A stretch of 64,000 nucleotides of DNA, taken from the NCBI RefSeq assembly GCF_004331035.1, contig NZ_SJNT01000009.1, forward strand, positions 62,001 through 126,000. The letters run 5' to 3'. Positions 44,167-54,175 of the stretch are shown here, one piece after another. Both the position numbers and the translations under genes were made by a program. The notes below the pieces were generated by a model, which was not told the DNA's origin, made no database searches, and saw only the letters and a list, made by a program, of their open reading frames with translations. This stretch comes from Acinetobacter sp. ANC 4910. GTDB taxonomy: Bacteria > Pseudomonadota > Gammaproteobacteria > Pseudomonadales > Moraxellaceae. How positions within the stretch are numbered: position 1 is the first letter of the stretch; the number at the start of each line of letters is the position of its first letter.

Positions 44167-46668
44167 ATGTCCAATAAAGGTTATCGCCAATTTTATCGTC
44201 AACTCACACAGAAAATTCTAAATAAAGTGGTGAGTCCACAAGTATTAGGCACGACCTCTGAACTGGAACAGCAATATTCAGCTTCGTCCGACACCCCTAT
44301 TTGCTATGTATTACAAGATGCCTCTCTCAGTAATACCGTACTGATTGATAATGAAGCGCAAAAGAGACAGTTACCTTCAGTCTATCAGCCCTTAAAGATT
44401 GGAACGGTTCAAGAAGAAGATTCCATTTTAGTTTTGAATGAAAAGAACCATCTTAAACAAGGATTGCATTACCCTTCTAAACTCATTCATTTAATTGAAG
44501 TTTTAGAGAAAAATCCAGAATTGGATGTCGACTTAGTTCCTGTGACTATGCTGTGGGGACGTGCTCCTGAATACGAGGATTCTTGGTATAAAGCCTTGTT
44601 TGCAGATGCATGGTCAACGCCATCGCCACTCAAACAAGCCATGAATATTTCCTTGTATGGGCGTGAAAATTATCTGGAATTTCACAAGCCACTTTCTTTA
44701 AGAAAGTTAATAACCGAGGCGAAGGAATTAAGTCCTAATTTCTCGCCTGCACATCATGTAATGAAAGAACTGAATGCTAATTTTAATAAATATAAAGAGG
44801 CAATTTTAGGACCCGACTTATCTGACCGTCGTAATGTCATTAATAACCTTTTGATTAGCGATGGCGTTAAACAAGCTATTCGCAAAGAAAGTATCGATGA
44901 AAATATCAGTATGTTTGAAGCTGAACATCGTGCACGACACTATTTAACTGAAATTGCCTCTGACTTTTCCTATTCCACGCTACGCTTTGGCTATCTTGCT
45001 TTAACCAAACTATGGACTCAACTTTACGATGGCATTGAAGTTCATAACTTTGATACCGTGCGTGAGTTGGCTCAGGACTATGAAATTGTTTATGCCCCCT
45101 GCCATCGTAGTCATATCGATTACCTCTTGTTGTCTTATGTGATTTTTAACCGTGGTTTGATGGTGCCGCACATTGCAGCAGGCATTAACCTGAATTTACC
45201 AATTGTCGGCCAATTGTTCCGTGGTGCGGGTGCTTACTTTATTCGACGAAGTTTCAATGGCAATGAACTTTATACTTCTGTATTTAAAGAGTATTTACAT
45301 AGTCTACTAATGCGTAATACCCCTTTAGAATATTTTATTGAAGGTGGACGTTCACGTACAGGGTTATTGTTACCAGCCAAAAAAGGCATGTTGTCGATGA
45401 CCATTCAAAGCCATTTAAGAGGAAATTCCAAACCTATTGTTTTTATTCCGACTTATTTTGGCTATGAAAAACTATTGGAAGGCACTTCATACTTAAATGA
45501 ACTCAGTGGCAAGCCCAAAGAGGCCGAATCACTTTGGGGTATTTTAAGTTCAGCGCGTAAAATTGAGAAAGTTTTTGGGCAAGTGTACGTTAACTTTGGC
45601 GAGCCTGTTTTTCTGGATGATGTATTAAAACAGCAAGATGCTGAAAAAATTAAACTAAAACTCAATGATAAACTGCCTGCTTCAGTGGTTAATACAGTCG
45701 ATCAAACAGCACAATCAATTTTAGAAAATATCAATAAAGCGGTGGTGATTAACCCGATTTCCATCATTTCTTTAATTCTACTGAACGCGCCAGAACATCA
45801 ATTGACTGAATCAAGTTTAGTTACGGCGCTTGATCAGTATCGGAAATTACTGCAACACAACCGTTATGATGATCGAATGATTATTTCTGAACTTTCTAGT
45901 GCAGAAATCATTCAATACGCCTTAAAGTTAAAGCAAGTTGAAATCCATCATCAAAACTCAGAAACATGGGTGCGCGTTGCAGAGAGCCAAAAAATTCTAT
46001 TGAGCTATTTCAGCAATAACATTCTGCATTGCTTTATTTTACCGGCTCTGGTTGCACGTATTATCCAACATTATGAAAAAATTGAGGTTTCTCAGTTAAT
46101 TCAATTGGTACAGTCTTTATATCCATTTGTTCAAGAAGAATTCTTTTTGAAATGGCAACCAGAAGATGTAGAAACGCAGATCCACACTATTTTAGATCAT
46201 TTTGTGGATTCGCAATGGATTGAACGCCATGCAACACAAGTCGTGCAATTGCCAGCCCATGTCGCAGGATTACAAACGCTTGCAGCATTGTCAGAGCATA
46301 GCTTAAATAACTTCGTTGTCATGCAAAGCATATTTACTCAATATGCAAATACGCAAACCTTCTCTGAAAAAGTGTTTGAGAAAATGGCAAAAGCAGCATT
46401 GCAGCAATTAAGTCAAAACAAAGTCATTACTCAAGGCTACTATTTCGACAGTGCTACTTTAAAAGGATATTTAACGACTTTGAAAAAGTTGGGACTTGCT
46501 GAGGTTACCCGCGAACATCTATTACTCGCGCCAGATTTTGTGACCCAGATGCAACATCGTTTAGCATGGTATGCACAAGATCACCAAGATGCATTTGATC
46601 ATGCAAGCCTATTTAATGAAAAAGAACTTAAACATTTTTATGACAGTGTAAAAGTTAAAAAAAGTTAA
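44167..46668 (+). CDS. plsB: Glycerol-3-phosphate 1-O-acyltransferase
   Basis: Inner-membrane enzyme that starts phospholipid synthesis by acylating glycerol-3-phosphate. About 833 residues from the ATG at 44167 (AGGAATAACA upstream); an in-frame TTG at 44125 is less likely. Acyltransferase blocks: HRSHIDYLLLSYV (HX4D), GAYFIRRSFNGN, FIEGGRSRTGLLLPAKKGML and IVFIPTYFGYEKLLEG. The large size and block wording are those of PlsB rather than PlsC. Confidence 0.94.
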   Translation: MSNKGYRQFYRQLTQKILNKVVSPQVLGTTSELEQQYSASSDTPICYVLQDASLSNTVLIDNEAQKRQLPSVYQPLKIGTVQEEDSILVLNEKNHLKQGLHYPSKLIHLIEVLEKNPELDVDLVPVTMLWGRAPEYEDSWYKALFADAWSTPSPLKQAMNISLYGRENYLEFHKPLSLRKLITEAKELSPNFSPAHHVMKELNANFNKYKEAILGPDLSDRRNVINNLLISDGVKQAIRKESIDENISMFEAEHRARHYLTEIASDFSYSTLRFGYLALTKLWTQLYDGIEVHNFDTVRELAQDYEIVYAPCHRSHIDYLLLSYVIFNRGLMVPHIAAGINLNLPIVGQLFRGAGAYFIRRSFNGNELYTSVFKEYLHSLLMRNTPLEYFIEGGRSRTGLLLPAKKGMLSMTIQSHLRGNSKPIVFIPTYFGYEKLLEGTSYLNELSGKPKEAESLWGILSSARKIEKVFGQVYVNFGEPVFLDDVLKQQDAEKIKLKLNDKLPASVVNTVDQTAQSILENINKAVVINPISIISLILLNAPEHQLTESSLVTALDQYRKLLQHNRYDDRMIISELSSAEIIQYALKLKQVEIHHQNSETWVRVAESQKILLSYFSNNILHCFILPALVARIIQHYEKIEVSQLIQLVQSLYPFVQEEFFLKWQPEDVETQIHTILDHFVDSQWIERHATQVVQLPAHVAGLQTLAALSEHSLNNFVVMQSIFTQYANTQTFSEKVFEKMAKAALQQLSQNKVITQGYYFDSATLKGYLTTLKKLGLAEVTREHLLLAPDFVTQMQHRLAWYAQDHQDAFDHASLFNEKELKHFYDSVKVKKS

Positions 46669-46677
46669 GTGCCATCA

Positions 46678-46716
46678 ATTACGGCATGTAATTTTAATCA
46701 AATTGCATGCCGTAAT
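46678..46716. other. Long hairpin after plsB
   Basis: ATTACGGCATG (46678-46688) pairs perfectly with CATGCCGTAAT (46706-46716). It starts 10 bp past the plsB stop and probably marks its transcript end, though no T run follows. The rest of 46717-46842 shows no gene. Confidence 0.55.
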
Positions 46717-46842
46717 CAGGATTACTTATAAGAAAATCTAATAATTGTTTTCATTAAAAACCATCTAGATTGAAATTTTAGCTACATGTAATCTGCACAT
46801 TGTGCGCTTATAATAGTGAGCTGATTTTAATGAGACGTACCA

Positions 46843-47163
46843 ATGGAAAATGATTTTGAAATTACATCGATGCGAAATTCTGCTGAACATGTGGTGAGTA
46901 TTTTAAAATCACTTGCTAATACGGATCGTTTACTTATTTTATGTCATTTGGCAAAACAAGAACTGAATGTTTCGCAAATTGAACAAATCACTCAAATTAC
47001 TCAGCCTACGCTGTCTCAGCAACTCATGATGTTAAGAAAAAGTGATGTTGTTAGTACGCGCCGTGATGGAAAACAAATTTTTTATTCCATTAAAGATGAA
47101 AAATTAGTACAGGTACTGCAAACTTTATATGAACTGTATTGTACCAAGTCTGTATTAAGTTAA
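46843..47163 (+). CDS. ArsR-family regulator of the BigR/SqrR persulfide-sensor type
   Basis: A 106-residue winged-helix repressor: LANTDRLLILCHLAK, recognition helix TQPTLSQQLMMLRKSDVV, wing RRDGKQIFYSI. The metal box of classical ArsR/SmtB (ELCVCDL) is replaced by ELNVSQI, so it is not a typical arsenic or zinc sensor. It has just two cysteines, C34 and C100. From memory these align with the pair in BigR (C42 and C108, the same 66-residue spacing) that senses persulfide by forming a bridge. It lies 78 bp upstream of a SulP transporter, a probable target. Confidence 0.82.
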   Translation: MENDFEITSMRNSAEHVVSILKSLANTDRLLILCHLAKQELNVSQIEQITQITQPTLSQQLMMLRKSDVVSTRRDGKQIFYSIKDEKLVQVLQTLYELYCTKSVLS

Positions 47164-47241
47164 ATAAAATCATTATTCTATTTCCTTTCTTGTTGTGATT
47201 TCTGTGCATAATATATTTAAAGTTGCGCTTTAGATCAGTCT

Positions 47242-48975
47242 ATGTCTAATTCAAAGAAATCATACTCAAAATATTTTCCAGCTTCTACTTGGCTTGCAGA
47301 TTACAATTTTTCCAACTTTAAATCTGATCTGCTTTCCGCCGTCATTGTAATTGCCATGCTGGTGCCACAAGGCATGGCATATGCAATGCTCGCAGGCTTA
47401 CCCCCAATTACAGGCTTGTATGCCAGCATGTTGCCCATGATTGTTTATGCATTCTTTGGCAGTAGTCCGACACTTTCGATTGGCCCTGTGGCCATTATTT
47501 CGATGATGACCTTTGCCACACTAACGCCATTTTTTGAGGCAGGTTCAGAAGCATATATTCAAGCAGCCTGTTTACTGGCAATGATGGTGGGGATTATTTC
47601 TTTCTTATTGGGCATCTTCAAATTTGGTTTTCTCATTCAACTGATCAGCCACCCTGTTATCCATAGCTTTATTATTGCATCGGCTTTACTTATTGCTTTG
47701 GGACAAATCAAGTTTTTACTGGATATCCCCCTTCAATCAAACAATATCCCTGAACTAATCATCAGCTTTTATCAGAATGTAAAGCATGCACATTTAGGTA
47801 CTTTGCTATTTGGCATGGCAGCCATGCTGTTTTTAATTTATATACCCAAATTGCTAAATTTAGGTCATATCCAACAACGGTTTAAATTTTCAGGATTTTT
47901 GATTAAAGCGATACCGCTGCTGCTCGTGGTTTTGTCTATTACTTTGGTTTCTGTTTTACAACTTGAAAATGTAGGGATTAAAACAGTAGGTGAAATTCCC
48001 TCTGGCTTTCCACCTTTAAAAATTCCGAACTGGGATTGGGATTTGGTATTACAACTTCTTCCTGGCGCAAGCATGATTGCCATGATTAGTTTTGTCGAAT
48101 CGCTTTCAATTGCTCAAGCGACAGCATTACAGCAACGTAGTGCTTTAAATACTAATCAAGAGCTAATTGCATTAGGGCTTTCGAACTTGAGTGCAGGTAT
48201 AAGTTCTGCCTTTCCAGTCACGGGAAGTTTGTCACGTACCGTCGTAAATGCCGATGCTGGTGCCAAAACGCCGATGGCTGGTATTTTATCTTCCTGTTTT
48301 ATTGTCGTTGTCAGCTTATTTTTTACAGGATTTTTTAAAAACCTCCCTTTAGCTATTCTCGCTGCAACAATTATAGTTTCAATTTGGAAACTGGTTGATT
48401 TAAAAACATTTTTTGAAACATGGCATTATTCTAAAGCAGATGGTATTGCCATGTGGATTACATTTTTTGGGGTGATTTGCGTCGATATTTCTACAGGTTT
48501 AATTTTAGGGGTTATTTCAACCTTTCTGTTAATGCTCTGGCGTATTAGTCGTCCGCATATGGCTGTGATTGGACTGGTCGAAGGGACTCAGCATTTTCGG
48601 AATCAACAACGCTATCCAGTCAAAACCGTCGACTCTATTCTTTCCTTGCGGATCGATGAAGGTTTGAACTTTTTAAATGCCAGTAGTTTCAAAAGCTTTT
48701 TTATTAATGCCGTCAGTGAACAGAAACATGTGCAATTTGTAGTCGTTAACTGCTCTGGGGTCAGTAGTATTGATTATAGTGCCTTGGAAGTATTAGAAGA
48801 ATTAGATGCTGAACTGCATAAACTCAATATTCAACTGCACCTTTCCGAAGTCAAGGGACCTGTAATGGATAAACTCATTCATTCCCGACTTTATGAGAAG
48901 TTAGATGGACGCATTCATTTAACCCATTACCAAGCCATTCAGGCTTTAAATCCAGAATTTTTAAGTTTAACTTGA
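47242..48975 (+). CDS. SulP-family inorganic anion transporter with STAS domain
   Basis: Inner-membrane anion transporter (sulfate, bicarbonate or similar), 577 residues. The membrane part (about 1-430) has the SulP signature GLPPITGLYASMLPMIVYAFFGSSPTLSIGPVA and a later PVTGSLSRTVVNADAGAKTP. The C-terminal STAS domain (about 450-560) has VVNCSGVSSIDYSALEVLEEL. It lies just downstream of the two-cysteine ArsR-family gene; if co-regulated, sulfate or another sulfur oxyanion is the likely substrate. That link is inference. Confidence 0.9.
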   Translation: MSNSKKSYSKYFPASTWLADYNFSNFKSDLLSAVIVIAMLVPQGMAYAMLAGLPPITGLYASMLPMIVYAFFGSSPTLSIGPVAIISMMTFATLTPFFEAGSEAYIQAACLLAMMVGIISFLLGIFKFGFLIQLISHPVIHSFIIASALLIALGQIKFLLDIPLQSNNIPELIISFYQNVKHAHLGTLLFGMAAMLFLIYIPKLLNLGHIQQRFKFSGFLIKAIPLLLVVLSITLVSVLQLENVGIKTVGEIPSGFPPLKIPNWDWDLVLQLLPGASMIAMISFVESLSIAQATALQQRSALNTNQELIALGLSNLSAGISSAFPVTGSLSRTVVNADAGAKTPMAGILSSCFIVVVSLFFTGFFKNLPLAILAATIIVSIWKLVDLKTFFETWHYSKADGIAMWITFFGVICVDISTGLILGVISTFLLMLWRISRPHMAVIGLVEGTQHFRNQQRYPVKTVDSILSLRIDEGLNFLNASSFKSFFINAVSEQKHVQFVVVNCSGVSSIDYSALEVLEELDAELHKLNIQLHLSEVKGPVMDKLIHSRLYEKLDGRIHLTHYQAIQALNPEFLSLT

Positions 48976-49017
48976 AAAGCTAAGTAAATAATTTCAAAGC
49001 TGTTATTTCAGATTTGC

Positions 49018-49039
49018 TGCCTTCATAAAGGCATTTTTT
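49018..49039 (+). terminator. Rho-independent terminator after the SulP gene
   Basis: TGCCTT-CATA-AAGGCA followed by TTTTTT. Lies 43 bp past the stop codon. Confidence 0.8.
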
Positions 49040-49203
49040 GCAATAAAATTCGGTTTTTCCTTGTTTTAAATCAAAAAATATCAACTTTAAAAAGAATAAG
49101 TTAGTTTTTATATCAAAATATATTTTATCCATTTTAAATTTTAGGTATAGAATTGCACACTTAATTTTATCCTCTGCCCTCGTAGTACTGACAAGGTCAA
49201 CCT

Positions 49204-50397
49204 ATGTTCTCAGCTTTTGCGCGTTTAAGTTTAGTTACGCGAATCATCATCGCCATTATTTTAGGGATGGCAGTTGCCTTCTTGTTCCCCAATGCTGCTC
49301 CTTATTTGAGCCTTTTAGGTGACCTATTTATTAAGGCCCTAAAATCTGTTGCGCCTATTTTAGTTTTTGTATTGGTTATGGCATCCATCTCCAATTTTAA
49401 AGTTGGACATAGTGCAAACCTTCGCCCAATTATGATCTTATACGCAGTGGGCATGTTGCTAGCTGCGTTCAGTGCTGTGGCTGCAAGCTTAGCTTTCCCA
49501 AGTACTTTATTTTTGGACGTTCCTGCACAAGGGGAATTGCAACCACCAGGAAATTTGGCAGAGATTTTAAAGAATTTACTTTTAAGTTTTATTGCAAACC
49601 CTGTTACAGCAATTAGCGAAGCCAACTTTATTGGTATTTTAGCTTGGGCGATTGCTCTTGGTTTAGCCTTCCGTCACGCACATGACAGCACCAAAGTATT
49701 TATTGCAGATGCGGCAAATGCTGTAAATCATGTCATCCGTATTGTGATTAACTTTGCACCAGTCGGTATTTTTGGTTTAGTCGCTGTAACTTTTGCAGAT
49801 TCTGGTTTAAAAACATTATCGGCATACGCTCAGCTTTTAGCAGTCTTGATTGGAACAATGTTCTTTGTTGCGTTGGTGATTAACCCAATTTTGGTTGCTT
49901 TAACAACTCGTCAAAATCCTTACCCACTTGTATTCCAATGCTTACGTGAAAGTGGTATTACCGCATTCTTTACACGTAGTTCTGCTGCCAATATTCCTGT
50001 CAACCTTGATTTGGCAAAACGCTTAGAGGTAAATGAAGCAACAGCTAGTGTTGCCATTCCTTTAGGGGCTACTGTGAATATGGCTGGTGCATCGGTGACC
50101 ATTACTGTATTAACTTTAGCAGCAGTACATACTTTGGGTATTTCAGTTGATTTTACAACCATGATAATTTTATCTGTTGTGGCTTCAATTTCGGCTTGTG
50201 GTGCATCGGGTGTTGCGGGTGGTTCATTATTGTTAATTCCAGTTGCATGTGGTTTATTTGGTATTTCTTCTGATATCGCAATGCAAGTGGTCGCTATTGG
50301 TATGGTCATTAGCGTTCTACAAGACTCAACTGAAACTGCATTAAACTCATCTACAGATGTTTTATTTACTGTAGCTGTTGATCGTGCGTCACGTTAA
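49204..50397 (+). CDS. sstT: Serine/threonine:Na+ symporter
   Basis: Inner-membrane amino-acid symporter of the DAACS family, 397 residues with about eight helices and two re-entrant loops. Blocks: [43 protein letters not shown] (serine-rich substrate loop) and [20 protein letters not shown], then [16 protein letters not shown]. This wording is specific to SstT. ATG start. Confidence 0.94.
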   Translation: MFSAFARLSLVTRIIIAIILGMAVAFLFPNAAPYLSLLGDLFIKALKSVAPILVFVLVMASISNFKVGHSANLRPIMILYAVGMLLAAFSAVAASLAFPSTLFLDVPAQGELQPPGNLAEILKNLLLSFIANPVTAISEANFIGILAWAIALGLAFRHAHDSTKVFIADAANAVNHVIRIVINFAPVGIFGLVAVTFADSGLKTLSAYAQLLAVLIGTMFFVALVINPILVALTTRQNPYPLVFQCLRESGITAFFTRSSAANIPVNLDLAKRLEVNEATASVAIPLGATVNMAGASVTITVLTLAAVHTLGISVDFTTMIILSVVASISACGASGVAGGSLLLIPVACGLFGISSDIAMQVVAIGMVISVLQDSTETALNSSTDVLFTVAVDRASR

Positions 50398-50449
50398 TAT
50401 TATTTTATAAATAATAATTTAGACATTTATTGGATGGTTGTATCGCGAT

Positions 50450-51118
50450 ATGCCATTTCAAACTTTACCGTTTTGGATGCAACTAGGGGCATTCTTCCTC
50501 GCAATTAATGCGGGCATGATTAACGTACTCGGACTGGTGACAGTATTGCACCAGTCTGTTTCTCATATGACTGGAAATGTGAGTATGTTATCGATGGCAA
50601 TTGTCCATTGGGATCCTGCTTCAATTCTCTATCTCTTTCTGGTTATCCTCTGCTATGTCGCGGGGTCTTGCTATAGCGGACTTATACTTGGAAATAGCAC
50701 GTTCCAACTGGGTCGACGCTATGGTGTTCCACTGAGTCTAGTTGCTCTCTTTATCCTACTGTGTTGGCTCATTTTGCCCTATTTACCGCGTTATGCTTTA
50801 TTGTGGGCTTGTGCGGCTATGGGAATCCAGAATGCAATGGTCAGTCATTACAAGGGAACTATTATTCGTACCACCCACTTATCTGGTGTTCTCACTGACT
50901 TAGGACTTGCCTTAGGCTACCGATTGATCGGTTTAAAAGTTGGGCGGCGGCGAATAATTTTACATTTACTCATTTTATTTGGCTTTCTGCTAGGTGGACT
51001 GCTTGCAAGCCTGATTTATCCTTATTTAAAATTAAACGCGTATCTCATTCCAGTCGGTTTAAGTTTCTGCTTAAGTCTGGTGTACTGGATCATTTACTTT
51101 CAATATCGTCATCATTAA
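50450..51118 (+). CDS. YoaK/DUF1275 family membrane protein
   Basis: A 222-residue membrane protein with about six hydrophobic segments. The N-terminal FFLAINAGMINVLGL and SHMTGNVSMLS are the DUF1275 marks; GIQNAMVSHYKGTIIRTTHLSGVLTDLG follows. Function is unknown in the family. I used ATG at 50450; a TTG four codons earlier also opens the frame. It lies 53 bp after sstT and 17 bp before the next gene, so may share a transcript. Confidence 0.82.
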   Translation: MPFQTLPFWMQLGAFFLAINAGMINVLGLVTVLHQSVSHMTGNVSMLSMAIVHWDPASILYLFLVILCYVAGSCYSGLILGNSTFQLGRRYGVPLSLVALFILLCWLILPYLPRYALLWACAAMGIQNAMVSHYKGTIIRTTHLSGVLTDLGLALGYRLIGLKVGRRRIILHLLILFGFLLGGLLASLIYPYLKLNAYLIPVGLSFCLSLVYWIIYFQYRHH

Positions 51119-51135
51119 CCCTTTTGGAATTTATT

Positions 51136-51672
51136 ATGGTTAAAAATGCTTTACAGGCACAGTTATTAAAAGCTGGTCTGGTAGACAACAAAAAGGCAAA
51201 AAAACTGTCTAAACAGGCGGTGCATGAGCAACGCACTGGACAAAATGACGATGCTGATATCAAAGCAAAAATTGCCCAAGACAAACAAGAGAAAATGGCA
51301 AAAGATCAAGCCCTTGAGCAAGAAAAGAAAAGTATTTTACAAGAGAAAGAATTAAAAGCTTCAATTGTACAAATGATTCAACAACATAAAATTAAAGATG
51401 TTGCTGGTGATGTGGTCTATCAATTTATTGATGAAACCAAAATCAAAAAAGTGTATTTACAGCAGCAAGTCTATAACGCATTAGTATCTGGCAGTTTAGT
51501 CATTGCCAAAGATCAAGACAGTTATGCATATTTGCCTAAAGCACTGGCAGATCGTATTAATGAAAAAATGACGGGCTTTATTATTGTGAACAATTCTGAA
51601 AAGAATGAGCAAGTCACAGATGAAGAAGATCCGTATGCTGCTTATGTTATTCCAGATGATTTAATGTGGTAA
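51136..51672 (+). CDS. DUF2058 family protein (YaiL-like)
   Basis: A 178-residue soluble, highly charged protein from the ATG at 51136 (a TTG four codons earlier is less likely). The N-terminal NALQAQLLKAGLVDNKKAKKLSKQAVHEQR is typical of DUF2058. A lysine/glutamate-rich coiled stretch (about 40-75) leads to a compact C-terminal part ending YAAYVIPDDLMW. Function unknown; nucleoprotein or translation roles have been suggested for relatives but nothing here shows it. Confidence 0.85.
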   Translation: MVKNALQAQLLKAGLVDNKKAKKLSKQAVHEQRTGQNDDADIKAKIAQDKQEKMAKDQALEQEKKSILQEKELKASIVQMIQQHKIKDVAGDVVYQFIDETKIKKVYLQQQVYNALVSGSLVIAKDQDSYAYLPKALADRINEKMTGFIIVNNSEKNEQVTDEEDPYAAYVIPDDLMW

Positions 51673-51680
51673 TCAAAATC

Positions 51681-51707
51681 AAAAGGGCGTCATTTAGACG
51701 CCCTTTT
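51681..51707. terminator. Bidirectional terminator
   Basis: AAAAGGGCGTC pairs perfectly with GACGCCCTTTT across ATTTA. Lies between the DUF2058 gene and the converging receptor gene. Confidence 0.92.
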
Positions 51708-51731
51708 CTATAATGATAAACAAAAATATCT

Positions 51732-53891
51732 TTAGAACTTCATGGTGGCTTTTAATACTGCCTGACGCGCATCACCTTGTGAAACCGTTAAATTGCTGAC
51801 ACTGGCTGTGTAATAGGTCGTATCAAAGAGATTATTGAGATTGAGTTTAAAGTTGACATCTTGCTTGGCAATTTGGGTGTCATAACTCACAAAAGCATTG
51901 GCTACAGTATACTCTGGTAAAGTAAAGCTATTTTCAGTATCTCCAACTCGCTTACCAACGTAATTACCACTGAGTCCCATTCTTAGGTTTCCAAGACCCA
52001 ATTGACCATAATCATAGGTAAAACTTAAAGATGCAGTATTTTTAGCCACATTATTTAAGCGATTACCAATTAAATCTGTATCTTCATCCTGTAGCACTTT
52101 TGCATCGGTATATGCATAGGTCAAGGTTGCATTTAACTGATCGGTAATCTGTCCTGTTACATCCAGTTCTAAGCCTTTAGACCCCACTTTGCCAGAGGTA
52201 TGTAACTCATTCTCACCTGTTGTTGTGTTGGTTACACTGGCCAGTACGTTGCGTTTTTTAATGTCATATAAAGCAAAATTGGCCTTTAGACGATCATCTA
52301 ATTCATATTTCAAACCAACCTCATAGGATTTGGCTTGTTCAGGCTGTACATCTGAATCAATTTGACCACCACTTAGCGGTGCAATTGAAGAATTAGGCTT
52401 CAGCGACTCAGTATAACTGGTGTATACAGATAACTGATCATTCCATTTATACACCAAACCTGCACGTGGTAACCATGCATCATCATTGGTATTGGTGTTA
52501 ATACTGAATGGTCGTCCTCGTCCCGCCATTTGCTGATAATAGGTATATCGACCACCTAAAACGGCAATCCATTGATCTGTTAAATGAATTGCATCTTGCA
52601 AATAGAAGCCATACGTGTGCAATTTATCGGTTTGTTCACTGGCATTTGCATCAATACTGCTAGATGCAGTCACTTTACCAAAAACAGGATTTAAATAATC
52701 AAGTGTTGTGGTGTTTTCAGCTCGAACCATGTTTGGTCGATAATATTTTCGGTATTCGATATCAGAACCAATTTGAAGGTCATGTTTAAATCCGAGCGCA
52801 TTAAAGTGCCCTTCTAAATACGCTTGACCCGCACTATCAACGCTTTCAGCGCCTAATGTGCCATCAGTCCGTCGTGTAACGGTATGATTACTGGTATTCA
52901 GTTTGGTAATACGTAATTGATTCGCATCATAAGTTTCATAATTATAGCTATAACCCAAATGCCCAGACCATTGATCATTGATTTGATGATCTATACTTAA
53001 CTGAGCCAGATGATCTTCACCATTGGTTTGGTTAAAGGCTTCATCTAAACGCGTGTATTTTGAAATAGGCAATGCCTTATTGGTTGTCGGATCAAAAACT
53101 GTCGCACGGTCAAAAGGCACATCAAAATCACGATATTGATAGCTCAGGTTCACTTGGGTTTGACCATTATCCCACGCCAACGATGGTGCAATTAAAGTTT
53201 GCTGGTTATAACCAAAATTGCGCCAATAATCTTGGTCTGAATAGTCGGCAATGAAACGATAAGCAAAATTACTCTGGCCAATAGCACCTGTAGTATCCAC
53301 GCTGCCACCTGAACCATTTTTTCCATTTCCAAAGCTTGAACCGTAAATAGAAACTTCAGATGCTTGTTCACGTTGCGGTTTTTTGGTCACCACATTGACC
53401 ACACCACCAGGGTCCATAATGCCATATAAAAGTGATGCTGGCCCTTTCAGTACCTCAACCTGCTCAACTGCGGCATTCATTGCACGACCTTGTACAATTG
53501 GCATACCGTTAATCATGATAGAACCATCGCGGTTATCACCAAAGCCCCGTTTCATTACCGTGTCTTGAGTTCCCGCCAACGTGTTACCTTGCGTAATCCC
53601 ACTGACTTGAGTCAATGCCGCATCTAAAGTTGCAGGCTTAAAATCTTCAATATATTGATTTGAAACTAAATTAACAGTTTGTGGTGTTTCTAAATTCTTT
53701 TGTTTTCCCTTTAAGGTACTTGCAGTTTGCTGCCCTATTTTCTTATGTTCTGCTTGTTTTGCGGTTAAATGAATCGTTTCTAACAATTCAGATGTCTGTA
53801 TTTCGGCTGCATAAACCCATATTGGGCTGAATGTAGTGGTCAATCCTAAAAAAAATTTTATGCTTAGGCTTAGTGGATGTAATGATTTCAC
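51732..53891 (-). CDS. TonB-dependent siderophore receptor
   Basis: Outer-membrane receptor for a ferric siderophore. From a GTG at 53891 it has 719 residues and a good signal peptide (MKSLHPLSLSIKFF ... cleavage near WVYA-AEIQ); the frame opens further to a GTG at 53957, next to a Fur-like box, so the later start is preferred. Neither has a clear ribosome site. A TonB-box-like stretch (ETIHLTA) follows, then the plug (LDAALTQVSGITQGN, VEVLKGPASLLYGIMDPGGVVNVVTKKP) and a beta-barrel ending in Phe (TMKF). The plug wording is of the FhuA/FpvA siderophore branch. The ligand is unknown; no biosynthesis genes are adjacent. Confidence 0.9.
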   Translation of the reverse strand: MKSLHPLSLSIKFFLGLTTTFSPIWVYAAEIQTSELLETIHLTAKQAEHKKIGQQTASTLKGKQKNLETPQTVNLVSNQYIEDFKPATLDAALTQVSGITQGNTLAGTQDTVMKRGFGDNRDGSIMINGMPIVQGRAMNAAVEQVEVLKGPASLLYGIMDPGGVVNVVTKKPQREQASEVSIYGSSFGNGKNGSGGSVDTTGAIGQSNFAYRFIADYSDQDYWRNFGYNQQTLIAPSLAWDNGQTQVNLSYQYRDFDVPFDRATVFDPTTNKALPISKYTRLDEAFNQTNGEDHLAQLSIDHQINDQWSGHLGYSYNYETYDANQLRITKLNTSNHTVTRRTDGTLGAESVDSAGQAYLEGHFNALGFKHDLQIGSDIEYRKYYRPNMVRAENTTTLDYLNPVFGKVTASSSIDANASEQTDKLHTYGFYLQDAIHLTDQWIAVLGGRYTYYQQMAGRGRPFSINTNTNDDAWLPRAGLVYKWNDQLSVYTSYTESLKPNSSIAPLSGGQIDSDVQPEQAKSYEVGLKYELDDRLKANFALYDIKKRNVLASVTNTTTGENELHTSGKVGSKGLELDVTGQITDQLNATLTYAYTDAKVLQDEDTDLIGNRLNNVAKNTASLSFTYDYGQLGLGNLRMGLSGNYVGKRVGDTENSFTLPEYTVANAFVSYDTQIAKQDVNFKLNLNNLFDTTYYTASVSNLTVSQGDARQAVLKATMKF

Positions 53892-53960
53892 TAGGTTGTA
53901 AACTCGATTTGGGAGGGATGTTTTAAATTTTGTGCGTATTCTAGCGCCAGCCAACACTAA

Positions 53961-53975
53961 TGAGAATACTTATTA
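53961..53975. promoter_or_regulatory. Fur box candidate for the siderophore receptor
   Basis: TGAGAATACTTATTA matches 11 of 14 positions of the Fur 7-1-7 pattern TGATAATNATTATCA. It lies 70 bp upstream of the preferred receptor start. The rest of 53976-54175 is AT-rich with no gene. Confidence 0.5.
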
Positions 53976-54175
53976 TTTATCTTATTTAAATATTTTAAAT
54001 AAATTTTCATATTTGTTTAATTATTTTAATCAAAATAGAGGGGTTCAAGCTGTTTTTTAGCCTTTATGGACTCTTGAAACAATCATGGTATGTTTAAGAA
54101 ATGTTATTCAACTTCATTCCGAAGCTGTTAATTTATAAAATATAAATCGATTAAAAATTTGTATTGAGGAAAACT

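Noticed and set aside
49920..50309. 129-residue reading frame antisense to sstT
   Set aside because: Composition (Thr, Ala, Ile-rich) mirrors the membrane gene on the other strand; a shadow.
53891..53957. Receptor starting at GTG 53957
   Set aside because: It would sit 4 bases from the Fur-like box and put 22 basic, polar residues before the signal peptide; GTG 53891 gives a normal signal sequence.
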